DNA from: Modestobacter sp. VKM Ac-2982
Lineage (GTDB): Bacteria > Actinomycetota > Actinomycetes > Mycobacteriales > Geodermatophilaceae
Assembly: GCF_026967935.1 (NCBI RefSeq)
Contig: NZ_JAPVBL010000004.1
Span: forward strand, 372,001 to 436,000
DNA: 64,000 bases
Direction of reading: 5' to 3'
Numbering within the stretch: position 1 is the first letter of the stretch; each line of letters begins with the position of its first letter. The translations under genes and the position numbers were made by a program. Positions 33,686-41,254 of the stretch are shown here, piece after piece. The notes under the pieces are model-generated. The model was given only the letters and a program-made list of their open reading frames with translations, did no database searches and was not told the origin of the DNA.

Positions 33686-34060
33686 GGTGGAGGCGGCGGG
33701 AATCGAACCCGCGTCCTGCGACGCATCACCAGGGCTTCTCCGAGCGCAGTTCGCTCTGCCTCTGCTCGGCCCTCCCGATCTCACGAACGAGTCGGGATGA
33801 CGGGCCCAGTCGCTGTTTGGTGTCCCACACGCACCCGCGACCGATGCGTGCGGTGAGTCATCTAGCTGATGCCAGGATCCGGGCCGATGACGAACCCGGG
33901 CTGACAGACTCGCCTAGCTGCTGTTAGGCAGCGAGAGCGAAGTCGCGCTGATTGGAATCGGCGCTTGTGTTTTTTGCAACGGATGGTTAACGAGATCATC
34001 GTTGCCTTCCTCGGCTCGCTTCCCCTGGCCAAACGACCGCAGTCGAGACCAATCGCCCCC
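33686..34060 (-). ncRNA. ssrA: transfer-messenger RNA (tmRNA)
   Basis: The complete one-piece tmRNA that, with SmpB, rescues stalled ribosomes. The 5' end GGGGGCG (from 34060) pairs with CGCCTCC near the 3' end to form the tRNA-like acceptor stem; the T arm reads GGTTCGATTCC. The tag frame at 33962-33924 encodes ADSNQRDFALAA followed by TAA, a typical actinobacterial tag ending in the protease signal LAA. The segment just before the resume codon (GCAAAAAACACAAGC) is the usual A-rich stretch. The 3' end reads ACC then C, so the CCA end is probably finished by CCA-adding enzyme. smpB is 23 kb away in the same window. Confidence 0.97.
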
Positions 34061-34067
34061 CTGTGTA

Positions 34068-34073
34068 GTTGTA
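34068..34073 (-). promoter_or_regulatory. -10 box of ssrA
   Basis: On the minus strand TACAAC ends 7 bases before the tmRNA 5' G (34060), the spacing of a sigma-A -10 element. The surroundings are the least GC-rich of the neighbourhood. No convincing -35 box was found. Confidence 0.5.
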
Positions 34074-34089
34074 CGGCCAGCATAACGGC

Positions 34090-34107
34090 AACCACCCCGG
34101 GGTTGTT
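34090..34107. terminator. palindrome between ABC operon end and ssrA promoter
   Basis: AACCACCCCGGGGTTGTT is symmetric at 16 of 18 positions. It follows the stop of the ABC ATPase gene by 25 bases on the minus strand, so it is probably that operon's terminator, but it also lies just upstream of the ssrA promoter. Confidence 0.5.
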
Positions 34108-34132
34108 CCCGCGCGATCCGGCGTCCGCCCGC

Positions 34133-35659
34133 TCAGCGCTCAGGCGGGTCGATGGCGGGCGGGACCCCGGTGTTCATCACCTCGAGGACGGTGTGCGCGT
34201 TCAGGTGTGCCCCGCTCAGCCGGGCGCAGATCCGCCCCTCGTGGAAGACGGCCACCTCGTCGCAGATCGCCGCCAGCTCCCGGGGGTCGGACGAGGCCAC
34301 GAGCTGGACGGCCCCCCGACGCGACTGCTCCTGCAGCAGCTTGTAGATCTCCGCCTTCGCCCCGACGTCGATGCCCCGGGTCGGGTCGTCGAGCAGGAGA
34401 ACCGAGGGGTCGGACTCGAACCACTTGGCGAAGACGACCTTCTGCTGGTTGCCCCCGGAGAGCATCCCCACCTCCTGGTCGACCGACGGTGTCTTGATCC
34501 CCAGGCTCGCCACCTGGAGCTGGGCCCGGTCGCGCAGCCGCCCGGCTCGTACCAGCAGCCCGTCCCGCCGCAGCCCGACGGTGCTCACCTGGGCCACGTT
34601 GTCCCAGACGGACTTGTCCAGCATGACGCCGAAGCGCTTGCGGTCCCCGGAGATGATCGCGACGCCCTGCTCGATGGCACCGCGGATGCTGTGCCGCAGC
34701 GACCTGCCGTCGGGCAGGACGACCCGGCCACGGTCCGGCCGCACGACGCCCGCAGCCACGCTGAGCAGGGCCCGGTGCCCGGCGCCGTCGACGCCGGCCA
34801 GTCCGACGACCCGGCCGGCGGGCACCACGAGGTCGACCCCGCGCAGCTCGTCGCCGAGCGTCACGTCCTCGAAGCGGAGCGCCGGTGCACCAGGGTCGAC
34901 CGCGTCGGAGTCGATGTGCGACCGCGCCTCCATCTCCGCGGCCACCCGGTCCCCGAGCATGTGCTGCACGATCCGGTCGACCGACAGGGTGTGGGCCGGC
35001 ACGGCCGGGACCGCCACCAGACCGTCGCGCATGATCGTGACGGTGTCGCAGACGTCGAGCACGTCCTCGAGGTGGTGCGAGACGTACACGATCGCCACGT
35101 CTCGCGCGGCCAGCCGCCGGATGACCTGGTGCAGCTGGGTCGTGGCGTCCTCGTGCAGGGCTGACGTGGGTTCGTCCAGCACCAGCACCCGCGGGTCGGT
35201 GCACAGTGCCCGCGCGATCTCCAGGAGCTGGCGCTGCTCCAGCGCCAGCTCCTCGACGGACTGGTCGAGGTCCACGTGCAGGCCGAGCTCGTCGAGCACC
35301 GGCCGGGCCTTCTCCGCCATCCTGCGCCGGGCCACCAGCCCGCCCCGCCGCGGCTCGCGCATCGGGAAGAGGTTGGCCAGCACGTCGAGGTCGGGGAAGA
35401 GACTGAGTTCCTGCGAGACCACGGCGATGCCGCTGTCCACGGCGTCGGCGGTGGTGCGCACGCGCAGTTCCCGCCCGTCGAGGCGCAGGACACCCGAATC
35501 GGGCGGGAGAGCCCCCACCAGGACCTTGATCAGCGTCGACTTCCCCGCGCCGTTCTCGCCGAGCAGCGCGTGCACGGTGCCGGGACGGACGGAGAAGTCG
35601 ACCCCACCGAGGGCGACGACGCCGCCGTAGGTCTTCCGGATGCCCTGCGCCTCGAGCAC
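34133..35659 (-). CDS. CUT2-type sugar ABC transporter ATPase (two nucleotide-binding domains)
   Basis: A 508-residue double ATPase of the RbsA/MglA type. The first domain has an active Walker A (GENGAGKST), signature LALEQRQLLEIARAL and Walker B VLVLDEPTSALH. The second has the degenerate loop VDGAGHRALLSV, usual for this family, and signature LSGGNQQKV with Walker B VLLLDDPTRGID. GTG 35657-35659 lies 4 bases after the stop of the substrate-binding protein gene. Third gene of a permease, binding protein, ATPase operon at the edge of the catabolic island, so the importer may carry its substrate rather than a sugar. Confidence 0.93.
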   Translation of the reverse strand: MLEAQGIRKTYGGVVALGGVDFSVRPGTVHALLGENGAGKSTLIKVLVGALPPDSGVLRLDGRELRVRTTADAVDSGIAVVSQELSLFPDLDVLANLFPMREPRRGGLVARRRMAEKARPVLDELGLHVDLDQSVEELALEQRQLLEIARALCTDPRVLVLDEPTSALHEDATTQLHQVIRRLAARDVAIVYVSHHLEDVLDVCDTVTIMRDGLVAVPAVPAHTLSVDRIVQHMLGDRVAAEMEARSHIDSDAVDPGAPALRFEDVTLGDELRGVDLVVPAGRVVGLAGVDGAGHRALLSVAAGVVRPDRGRVVLPDGRSLRHSIRGAIEQGVAIISGDRKRFGVMLDKSVWDNVAQVSTVGLRRDGLLVRAGRLRDRAQLQVASLGIKTPSVDQEVGMLSGGNQQKVVFAKWFESDPSVLLLDDPTRGIDVGAKAEIYKLLQEQSRRGAVQLVASSDPRELAAICDEVAVFHEGRICARLSGAHLNAHTVLEVMNTGVPPAIDPPER

Positions 35660-35663
35660 CGGG

Positions 35664-36761
35664 TCAGTCCGAACCGGGGAAGGGCCGCAGCGGCGGGTCG
35701 GCGAGCTCGGCGTCGATCTCGTCGCGATAGAACTCCAGCTTGGCCTCGCTCGACTCCTGCCGCTCCTGGGTCTCCGCCACGTTCTCCTGGGTGACCAGGG
35801 CTGCCGAGCTGACCCACCAGCCCTCGAAGATCTCACGCTCCCCCATCGCTGCCTCGATGAGGATGCGGGTGGAGAGGTAGCCCTTGAGGAAGTGCTGCGG
35901 GTCGACCGTGGCGAAGTTGGTGCCGTCGGCGATCGCCTGCAGGCCCGCCTCGTTCAGGTCGAAGGCGCCGGTGAGGTAGGTGCCGCCCGCCTCCCGGTTC
36001 AGCTGCGCCAGCGAGGCGAGCGCGGCGTCACCGGCGTCCATGAACACGGTCGCGTCCCGGTTGGCCGCGACGAGGTTCGACCAGGCGCCGTAGTTGCCCG
36101 TCGGGTCGGGAGCGCTGGCCACCGGACCGACGACCTCGAAGTCCGGCAGGCTCTCGGCGAAGGCCGCCGCCATGCCCTCGGCCCGGTTGTCCAGCGTCGG
36201 GATCCCGGGGATCGGGCTGGCGACGACCGCCGTGCCCTGTGTCGTGCCCGCCTCCTCCAGCAGACGGATCGCCTCGTCGGCGAGCAGCGCACCGGCCTCG
36301 GCGTTGTCGTTGCCGATGTAGGCGGTCACCTCCGAGCCCTCCAGCGGCGGGGTGTCGACCGAGATGACCGGGATGTCCTGCTGGGCGGCCCGAGCCTGCG
36401 CCCGGACCAGCAGGTCCGGGGTCAGCGACTCGACGGCGATGCCGTCGGTGGCACTGCGCATGGCGTCCTCGAACATCCGCACCTGCGCCGGCCCGTCGAG
36501 GCTGGTCGGCGCGAGGAGCTGGACGTCGACCCCGAACTCCTCGCCGGCGGCCTCGGCCCCGGCCAGCATCTCGCGGACGAAGTTCTGGCTCCCGTCGGCG
36601 CCGATGAAGGCGATGTTGATGTCCTCGGGCGCCTTCCCCTCTGCGGCTGCTCCTTCTCCCGAGTCGCCGTTCCCGTCGCCGCTGCCGCAGGCAGTCACGA
36701 GGAGCACCGCGGCGAGGGCGGTGATCCCCGCGGCGGTGCGACGGGTCGGTCCGATGGGCAC
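35664..36761 (-). CDS. CUT2-type substrate-binding lipoprotein
   Basis: A 365-residue periplasmic-binding-fold lipoprotein. The signal peptide ends in the lipobox LLVTAC, followed by a Gly/Asp/Glu-rich linker. The type-I binding fold (INIAFIGADGSQNFVREML, IPVISVDTPP, AYIGNDNAEAGALLA, ATVFMDAGDAALAS) is that of the ribose/autoinducer-2 group. GTG 36759-36761 follows an AAGGACGA site. Cognate ligand unknown; because aromatic-degradation genes surround it, an aromatic glycoside or other non-sugar is possible. The spacer to the permease gene (134 bases) holds no gene. Confidence 0.92.
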   Translation of the reverse strand: MPIGPTRRTAAGITALAAVLLVTACGSGDGNGDSGEGAAAEGKAPEDINIAFIGADGSQNFVREMLAGAEAAGEEFGVDVQLLAPTSLDGPAQVRMFEDAMRSATDGIAVESLTPDLLVRAQARAAQQDIPVISVDTPPLEGSEVTAYIGNDNAEAGALLADEAIRLLEEAGTTQGTAVVASPIPGIPTLDNRAEGMAAAFAESLPDFEVVGPVASAPDPTGNYGAWSNLVAANRDATVFMDAGDAALASLAQLNREAGGTYLTGAFDLNEAGLQAIADGTNFATVDPQHFLKGYLSTRILIEAAMGEREIFEGWWVSSAALVTQENVAETQERQESSEAKLEFYRDEIDAELADPPLRPFPGSD

Positions 36762-36895
36762 AGTCGTCCTTGAGCGTGTACGCACGGTTCCTCCAGTTGG
36801 TGAGACGGGGTGGAGCACGGGGGCGCCGAGGTGTCGGCGTCCCTCGGGGACATCAGCGGACCGGCCCGGGGGCCGTCCGGTGGGGGCGCTCCGAG

Positions 36896-37972
36896 TCAGA
36901 GCCGCAGGCCTCCGGCGGCACGGGACTGGCGCCGCCTCCGGCGGACGAAGCTGTCCAGCGACACCGCGCCGAGGATCACCGCGCCGAGGGCGAACTGGTT
37001 CCAGTTGATCGGGACGCTGAAGTAGGCCAGCCCGCTGCCGACCACCCCGAGCAGGATCGCGCCGAGCGCGGCGCCCACGATGGTCGCCCGCCCGCCGGCC
37101 AGCGAGGTGCCGCCGATCACCGCAGCGGCGATCGCCTGCAGCTCGTAGCCGGTGCCGGTGTTGGGATCCGCCGCGCCGAGGTAGCCGATGGTCAGCACGC
37201 CGGCGAGCCCGCCCAGCACGCCCGTGAGCACGAACGCCTGCATCCGCACCTTCCCGACCGGGATGCCGCTGAACGCGGCGGCGTCGGGGTTCGACCCGAT
37301 CGAGCGCACCCGGTAGCCGAACGGCGTGGCGCGCAGGACGACGGTCAGCACGGACGCGACCACGATCAGCGTCCACCCCGGCACCGGGATGCCGAGGAAC
37401 TGCGCGCTGACCACCTGCGCGAAGGAGGACTCCAGCGGCGGCCCGAGCACCTGGGTGCCCTCGCTGAGCGCCAGGGTGAGCCCGCGGTACATGGCCAGCG
37501 TCGCCAGCGTGGCGACGATCGAGGGGAGCCCGGCGTACTGGATGAGCAGCGCGTTCACCAGGCCGAGCAACCCACCGACGACGATGGCCAGCGCGGCTGC
37601 GAGCCACGGGTTGACGCCCTCCTGGACGAGCATCGCGCAGGCCAGAGCGGTCAACGCGTACACCGAGCCCACGGAGAGGTCGAGCTCCCGCATGGCCAGG
37701 AGGAAGGCCAGGCCGCAGGCGAGGATCCCGATGTAGGCGGCGTTGTTGAGGATCGAGGCCAGCTGGCCGGCCTCGAGGAAGCGCGGGTGGAAGGCCCCGA
37801 TGAGCAGGACGAGGGCGATCGTCGCCGCCAGCACCCCGAGGTACTCCTGCCCGAGGACCACCCGACCGACACGTCGGGGAGACCAGCCCGAGGACAGCTG
37901 CGGGGGTCCGGCTTCCGGGCTGTCAGGACCGGCGCCCGGCGACGACGTCGACGAGACGGCGGTGCCGCTCAT
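36896..37972 (-). CDS. CUT2-type ABC transporter permease
   Basis: A 358-residue RbsC/AraH-like membrane permease with about ten helices after a 45-residue Pro/Ser-rich cytosolic N-terminus. Typical segments are LACGLAFLLAMRELDLSVGS (the EAA-like loop of the family), FGYRVRSIGSNPDAAAFSGIPV and AAVIGGTSLAGG. The ATG (37970-37972) has no ribosome site of its own and overlaps the stop of a 25-codon ORF in an ATGA, so its translation may depend on that small ORF. First major gene of the importer operon. Confidence 0.92.
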   Translation of the reverse strand: MSGTAVSSTSSPGAGPDSPEAGPPQLSSGWSPRRVGRVVLGQEYLGVLAATIALVLLIGAFHPRFLEAGQLASILNNAAYIGILACGLAFLLAMRELDLSVGSVYALTALACAMLVQEGVNPWLAAALAIVVGGLLGLVNALLIQYAGLPSIVATLATLAMYRGLTLALSEGTQVLGPPLESSFAQVVSAQFLGIPVPGWTLIVVASVLTVVLRATPFGYRVRSIGSNPDAAAFSGIPVGKVRMQAFVLTGVLGGLAGVLTIGYLGAADPNTGTGYELQAIAAAVIGGTSLAGGRATIVGAALGAILLGVVGSGLAYFSVPINWNQFALGAVILGAVSLDSFVRRRRRQSRAAGGLRL

Positions 37973-38046
37973 GTCGGCACGCCGGTGTCGGTGACCGCGA
38001 CGCGGCCACGGAGCGGAACGGACGCGAGGAGCGCAGCTCCCGTCAT
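37969..38046 (-). CDS. candidate 25-residue leader ORF coupled to the permease
   Basis: A short ORF beginning ATG ACG GGA GCT GCG, preceded by GAGGA 5 bases upstream, and ending in a TGA that overlaps the permease ATG. The peptide starts MTGAALLASVPLRGRVAV and has no family match. The permease start lacks a ribosome site, which favours translational coupling. It may be a regulatory leader or simply a chance ORF. Confidence 0.35.
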   Translation of the reverse strand: MTGAALLASVPLRGRVAVTDTGVPT

Positions 38047-38083
38047 TCGGATCCTCACTTCCAGAGATGGATGGGGCGCGGCT

Positions 38084-38099
38084 GTGTGGCGCGGCACAC
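38084..38099. promoter_or_regulatory. promoter region of the ABC importer operon
   Basis: GTGTG-GCGCGG-CACAC is an inverted repeat 38 bases before the leader ORF. Upstream on the minus strand TTGACT (about 38129-38134) resembles a -35 box, with AAGGGT about 18 bases further as a weak -10. The palindrome would overlap the transcription start, a repressor position. Confidence 0.45.
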
Positions 38100-38140
38100 C
38101 CTTGGATGCAGCTCGAGCGCGAGTCAAGGTCACGTTCTGG

Positions 38141-39196
38141 TCACGTCCCCCCGGTCAGGGCGGCGTGCAGCACGCCGCGGACGTCGGCTGCGGAGACCGC
38201 GCGCGGAGCGGCCGGCGCCAGGGCGGCGACCCGTTCCGCGACCTCGTCGACCTGGTCCACCCGCAGGCCGAGGTCGCCCAAGGAGGTCGCCGCGCCGGCC
38301 TGTACGGCGAGCTGGCGCAGCGCGGCGACACCGTCGTCGGCGGCGAGGGCCCGGGCCACCCGCCGCAGGGCGTCCGGTGCCGCCTCGGAGAGCAGGGCCG
38401 CGACCGCCGGCAGCACCGCGGCGTGCACCGGCGCGTGTGGCAGGCCGAGCCCGCCGAGCTCGTGGCAGATCTTGTGGTGCAGGCCGGTGCCGGCCAGCGC
38501 CAGGACGGTGCCGCCGAGCCAGGCCCCGCGCAGCGCCGCGGCCCGCGCGCCCAGGTCCCGAGGCGTGTGGGCGAGCGCCGGGAGCGCGTCGCCCAGCTCC
38601 CGGACCCCCTCCTCCGCCAGCGCCCGGATCAGCGGGTTCGCACCGGGCAGCCAGAGCGCCTCGACACAGTGGGCCACGGCGTTCATGCCGCTGGAGGCCG
38701 TGGTGCCCGAGGGCAGGTCGACGGTCAGCTCGGGGTCGTAGACGACGACGCTCGGGCGCACCCGCTCATCCCGTCCGGTCGTCTTCCGCCCCTCCTCGGT
38801 GGTGCCCCAGATCGGGGTCATCTCCGAGCCGGAGTAGGTGGTGGGGACGACGACCAGCGGGCGCCCGGAGGTCAGCGCGACCGCCTTCGCCAGCCCCACT
38901 GCCGAGCCACCCCCCACGGCCAGCAGCAGGTCGGCGTCCACCTCGTCCGCCACCGCCCGGGCCCGTGCCGCCGAGGCCACGGGGACGTGCTCGACAGCGC
39001 CGTCCAGAGTGGCCACGTGCGCCGTCCCCAGGGCCGCCTGCTGCTCGGCCACGGCAGCCTGCTGCGACCGTCCGGTCACGATGAGGACCCGACGCCCACC
39101 CAGGCGCGCCACCTCACCCGGCACGTCGGCCCGCCGCCCGGGCCCGAACAGGACCCGGGTCGGCAGGCCGTCCAGGTCGAACCGTTCGTCGCTCAC
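38141..39196 (-). CDS. iron-containing alcohol dehydrogenase, maleylacetate reductase-like
   Basis: A 351-residue group-III (iron-containing) dehydrogenase resembling maleylacetate reductases, which reduce maleylacetate to 3-oxoadipate with NAD(P)H after hydroxyquinol ring cleavage. The nucleotide loop is LLAVGGGSAVGLAKAVAL, followed by the reductase-typical PTTYSGSEMTPIWG; metal and active-site His residues lie in NAVAHCVEALW and TGLHHKICHELGG. It is divergent from the AraC regulator. An intradiol dioxygenase of hydroxyquinol type lies in the facing operon, which strongly supports this assignment over a plain alcohol dehydrogenase. Confidence 0.88.
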   Translation of the reverse strand: MSDERFDLDGLPTRVLFGPGRRADVPGEVARLGGRRVLIVTGRSQQAAVAEQQAALGTAHVATLDGAVEHVPVASAARARAVADEVDADLLLAVGGGSAVGLAKAVALTSGRPLVVVPTTYSGSEMTPIWGTTEEGRKTTGRDERVRPSVVVYDPELTVDLPSGTTASSGMNAVAHCVEALWLPGANPLIRALAEEGVRELGDALPALAHTPRDLGARAAALRGAWLGGTVLALAGTGLHHKICHELGGLGLPHAPVHAAVLPAVAALLSEAAPDALRRVARALAADDGVAALRQLAVQAGAATSLGDLGLRVDQVDEVAERVAALAPAAPRAVSAADVRGVLHAALTGGT

Positions 39197-39265
39197 GCCC
39201 CGGCTCCTCCCGCTCGGTCACCACGTCGGGGGCAGCATCGCCGGTACGGCGCGCGCGGTGGGCCA

Positions 39266-39294
39266 TGTCACGGCGACAAGGGCCAGATGGCCCT
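39266..39294. promoter_or_regulatory. two adjacent palindromes in the MAR/AraC divergent spacer
   Basis: TGTCACGGCGACA (39266-39278, one mismatch) and AGGGCC-AGAT-GGCCCT (39279-39294, perfect 6-bp arms) lie back to back in the 229-base spacer between the maleylacetate reductase-like and AraC-type genes. They are candidate regulator sites; AraC proteins usually bind direct repeats, so another factor is possible. Confidence 0.45.
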
Positions 39295-39396
39295 ACTTCT
39301 CCGCGCCGACCGGACACCGGGCGCGCATCCCGGACACCGCACACCACCGGGTCGGCACGTTCGTGCAGTTCGCCGTCCGCCATCTAGCCTGGGGCC

Positions 39397-39429
39397 GTGT
39401 CCACCGTCACAGTCCGGGTCGCGCCATGA
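39397..39429 (+). CDS. candidate 10-residue leaderless upstream ORF of the AraC gene
   Basis: TAGCCT (39385-39390) lies 6 bases before GTG 39397, as in leaderless actinobacterial genes. The resulting ORF encodes VSTVTVRVAP and its TGA overlaps the ATG of the AraC gene (ATGA). The AraC start has only a weak ribosome site, so coupling from the short ORF is plausible. It could be a chance ORF. Confidence 0.35.
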   Translation: MSTVTVRVAP

Positions 39430-40406
39430 CCACGGCACTCCCGCTGCAGCGCTTCCTGCTGTGCCGTTCGCTGGACGTCCACGAGTTCACCGGGCGCCTC
39501 AACGACGCCTACTACCCGGCCGAGGTCGCACCGCAGCTGGGCCGCCGGTTCACCCACCCCTCGGTGCTGCACGCGCTGCGGACCGAGGACGTCACGCTGG
39601 GCTTCATCCGACCCGGCGGCAGCGTGCGCGTGACCCCGGAGCTGGAGTCGACGAGCTACCACGTCAACCTGGCGCTGTCCGGTTCCGCGGTGGCGGTCGC
39701 CGGCCGGGAGGAGGTGCTCGTGCAGCCCGGCTTCGCGGCGGTGCACACCGCCGGGGAGCGGCACCAGCTCCGCACCCAGGCCGACAGCGGCCTGATCGGG
39801 CTCAAGCTCAGCCGGGGTCTGGTCGAGCGGGAGCTGAGCGCGCTCCTCGGCCACCCGGCCGCCGGACCGGTCCGCTTCTCCCCCGCCTTCGACCTGCGCG
39901 GGCCGGCCGGCCGGTCCTGGCTGGCGATGGTGCAGTTCCTGCTGGACGAGCTCGACCGGCCGGGGGTGTTCGACACCCCGGCTGTCCGCGACAGCTACCT
40001 GCGCAGCCTGGTGACGGGGCTGCTGAGCAGCCAGCCGCACAACTGGAGCGAGGCGCTGCGCTCCGGCGGCGCCCCGCTCCGCCCGCGCACCGTGCGTCGC
40101 GCCCAGGAGTTCATCAAGGACCACTTCGCCGAGCCGCTCACGGTGACCGACGTCGCGCGGGCCACCGGGTCCAGCGTGCGCCGGCTGCAGGAGTCCTTCT
40201 CGGCGCACCTGGACGTCTCGCCGATGGGGTACCTGCGCGACGTACGACTGGACGTCACGCGCGCCCGGCTCACGGCCGGGGGGATCAGCGTCACCGAGGC
40301 TGCGCAGCAGTGCGGCTTCACGCACCTCGGCCGGTTCTCCGCGGCCTACCGCGCCCGCTTCGGGGAGCTGCCCTCCGCCACGGGCGCCGACGCCCCGCCC
40401 GCCTGA
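39426..40406 (+). CDS. AraC family transcriptional regulator
   Basis: A 326-residue AraC-type activator with an AraC-binding-like N-terminal domain (FIRPGGSVRVTPELESTSYHV is the characteristic opening) and two C-terminal helix-turn-helices (LTVTDVARATGSSVRRLQESF, then ISVTEAAQQCGFTHLGRFSAAYRARFG). This subgroup often regulates aromatic-compound operons. It is divergent from the maleylacetate reductase gene and lies between the importer and the catabolic operon, so it is the likely local regulator. ATG 39426 overlaps the stop of a 10-codon upstream ORF. Confidence 0.92.
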   Translation: MTTALPLQRFLLCRSLDVHEFTGRLNDAYYPAEVAPQLGRRFTHPSVLHALRTEDVTLGFIRPGGSVRVTPELESTSYHVNLALSGSAVAVAGREEVLVQPGFAAVHTAGERHQLRTQADSGLIGLKLSRGLVERELSALLGHPAAGPVRFSPAFDLRGPAGRSWLAMVQFLLDELDRPGVFDTPAVRDSYLRSLVTGLLSSQPHNWSEALRSGGAPLRPRTVRRAQEFIKDHFAEPLTVTDVARATGSSVRRLQESFSAHLDVSPMGYLRDVRLDVTRARLTAGGISVTEAAQQCGFTHLGRFSAAYRARFGELPSATGADAPPA

Positions 40407-40458
40407 GCGGTCCGCGGCGTCGACGGCCGCGGCGTCCGGCTGGAGCCGGCGGCGGCGC

Positions 40459-41010
40459 TCAGCCCTCGCCCGGCAGGTTCCCGCCGATGAGCACGAACGC
40501 CAGCACGCACGGCTCGTCGGAGCGGTTGGACCAGGCGTGCGCGGTGCCCCGCTGGACGAGCACGTCGCCGGCGGTCATCCGCACCTCGGTCGCGTCCAGC
40601 ACCGCCCAGACCTCCCCGCTCAGCACGATGGCGTAGTCGATGGACCGGGTGGTGTGGAACGCCATCGGGCGGACCTCGTTCCCGTCGGCGTCGAAGCGCC
40701 AGTCCCGGTCCGGGGGCAGCTCGAGCGTCCGGAAGACGGTGCCCTGCTCCGGTGGCCCGACGCTCAGCTGCTCGTCCGTGTCGTAGGGGTCGCGCAGCGG
40801 ACCGGTGTTGTCGGCCGGCGTGGTCTCGGTCCGCCACAGCTGGGTGGCCACGTAGGTGGGCACCCCGTGCCCGGCCGCGGCGTGCCGGGCGACGTCCTCC
40901 AGGACGATGGTCGAGCGCCCCTCGTCGTCCAGGCCGGTGACCAGTCGGCGGATCCGGCGCGTCGACGGCGCGGGGGCCACGTCGCTGATGAACGGGTTGT
41001 AGTCGGCCAC
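40459..41010 (-). CDS. cupin-domain protein
   Basis: A 183-residue single-cupin protein. The first cupin motif region reads AFHTTRSIDYAIVLSGEVWAVLD (where Hx3-4E ligands are partly replaced), and the second GDVLVQRGTAHAWSNRSDEPC keeps the typical His. It resembles uncharacterised cupins found beside aromatic-degradation genes. Metal binding and catalysis are uncertain because only some ligands are evident. GTG 41008-41010 has a GGAGA site. It is divergent from the CocE-dioxygenase-molybdenum hydroxylase operon, so it probably acts in the same pathway or its control. Confidence 0.8.
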   Translation of the reverse strand: MADYNPFISDVAPAPSTRRIRRLVTGLDDEGRSTIVLEDVARHAAAGHGVPTYVATQLWRTETTPADNTGPLRDPYDTDEQLSVGPPEQGTVFRTLELPPDRDWRFDADGNEVRPMAFHTTRSIDYAIVLSGEVWAVLDATEVRMTAGDVLVQRGTAHAWSNRSDEPCVLAFVLIGGNLPGEG

Positions 41011-41037
41011 GCCGTCTCCTCTGTCCAGGACCCGGCC

Positions 41038-41144
41038 GGTCGCCGGATCGCGCCGGACAGTAGGCCGGTCGGCCCGGGCGGCGAGGTGCATCCCGGCGGC
41101 CCTCGGCAGGTCCGGCCGGATCGGTCGCGGATCGCGGACAGTGG
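41038..41144. promoter_or_regulatory. divergent promoter with a repeated motif
   Basis: Two related sequences, 41038-41064 and 41123-41144, share GGTCGC, GGATCGC and GGACAGT followed by a G-rich end; one has two short insertions. A 10-bp palindrome TCCGGCCGGA lies between them (41111-41120). TACGTT at 41182-41187 could be the -10 box for the rightward operon. The motif pair is a candidate for the island's regulator. Confidence 0.45.
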
Positions 41145-41254
41145 TCGCGTCAGGTGGACAGCCGACCCGCGCGGCCGCGGTTACGTTCTCCCGGCCCCGA
41201 CCCGGAGCCGGTCCACACCGGCCGGGTCCGCCTCGAGAAAGGCCTCCGCGACCC

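Noticed and set aside
36770-40636. A plus-strand frame of more than 1,200 codons
   Set aside because: It runs antisense to the permease and maleylacetate reductase genes and through the AraC gene in another frame. Composition is Arg/Gly/Asp/Gln-rich with no motif: a codon-bias artefact.
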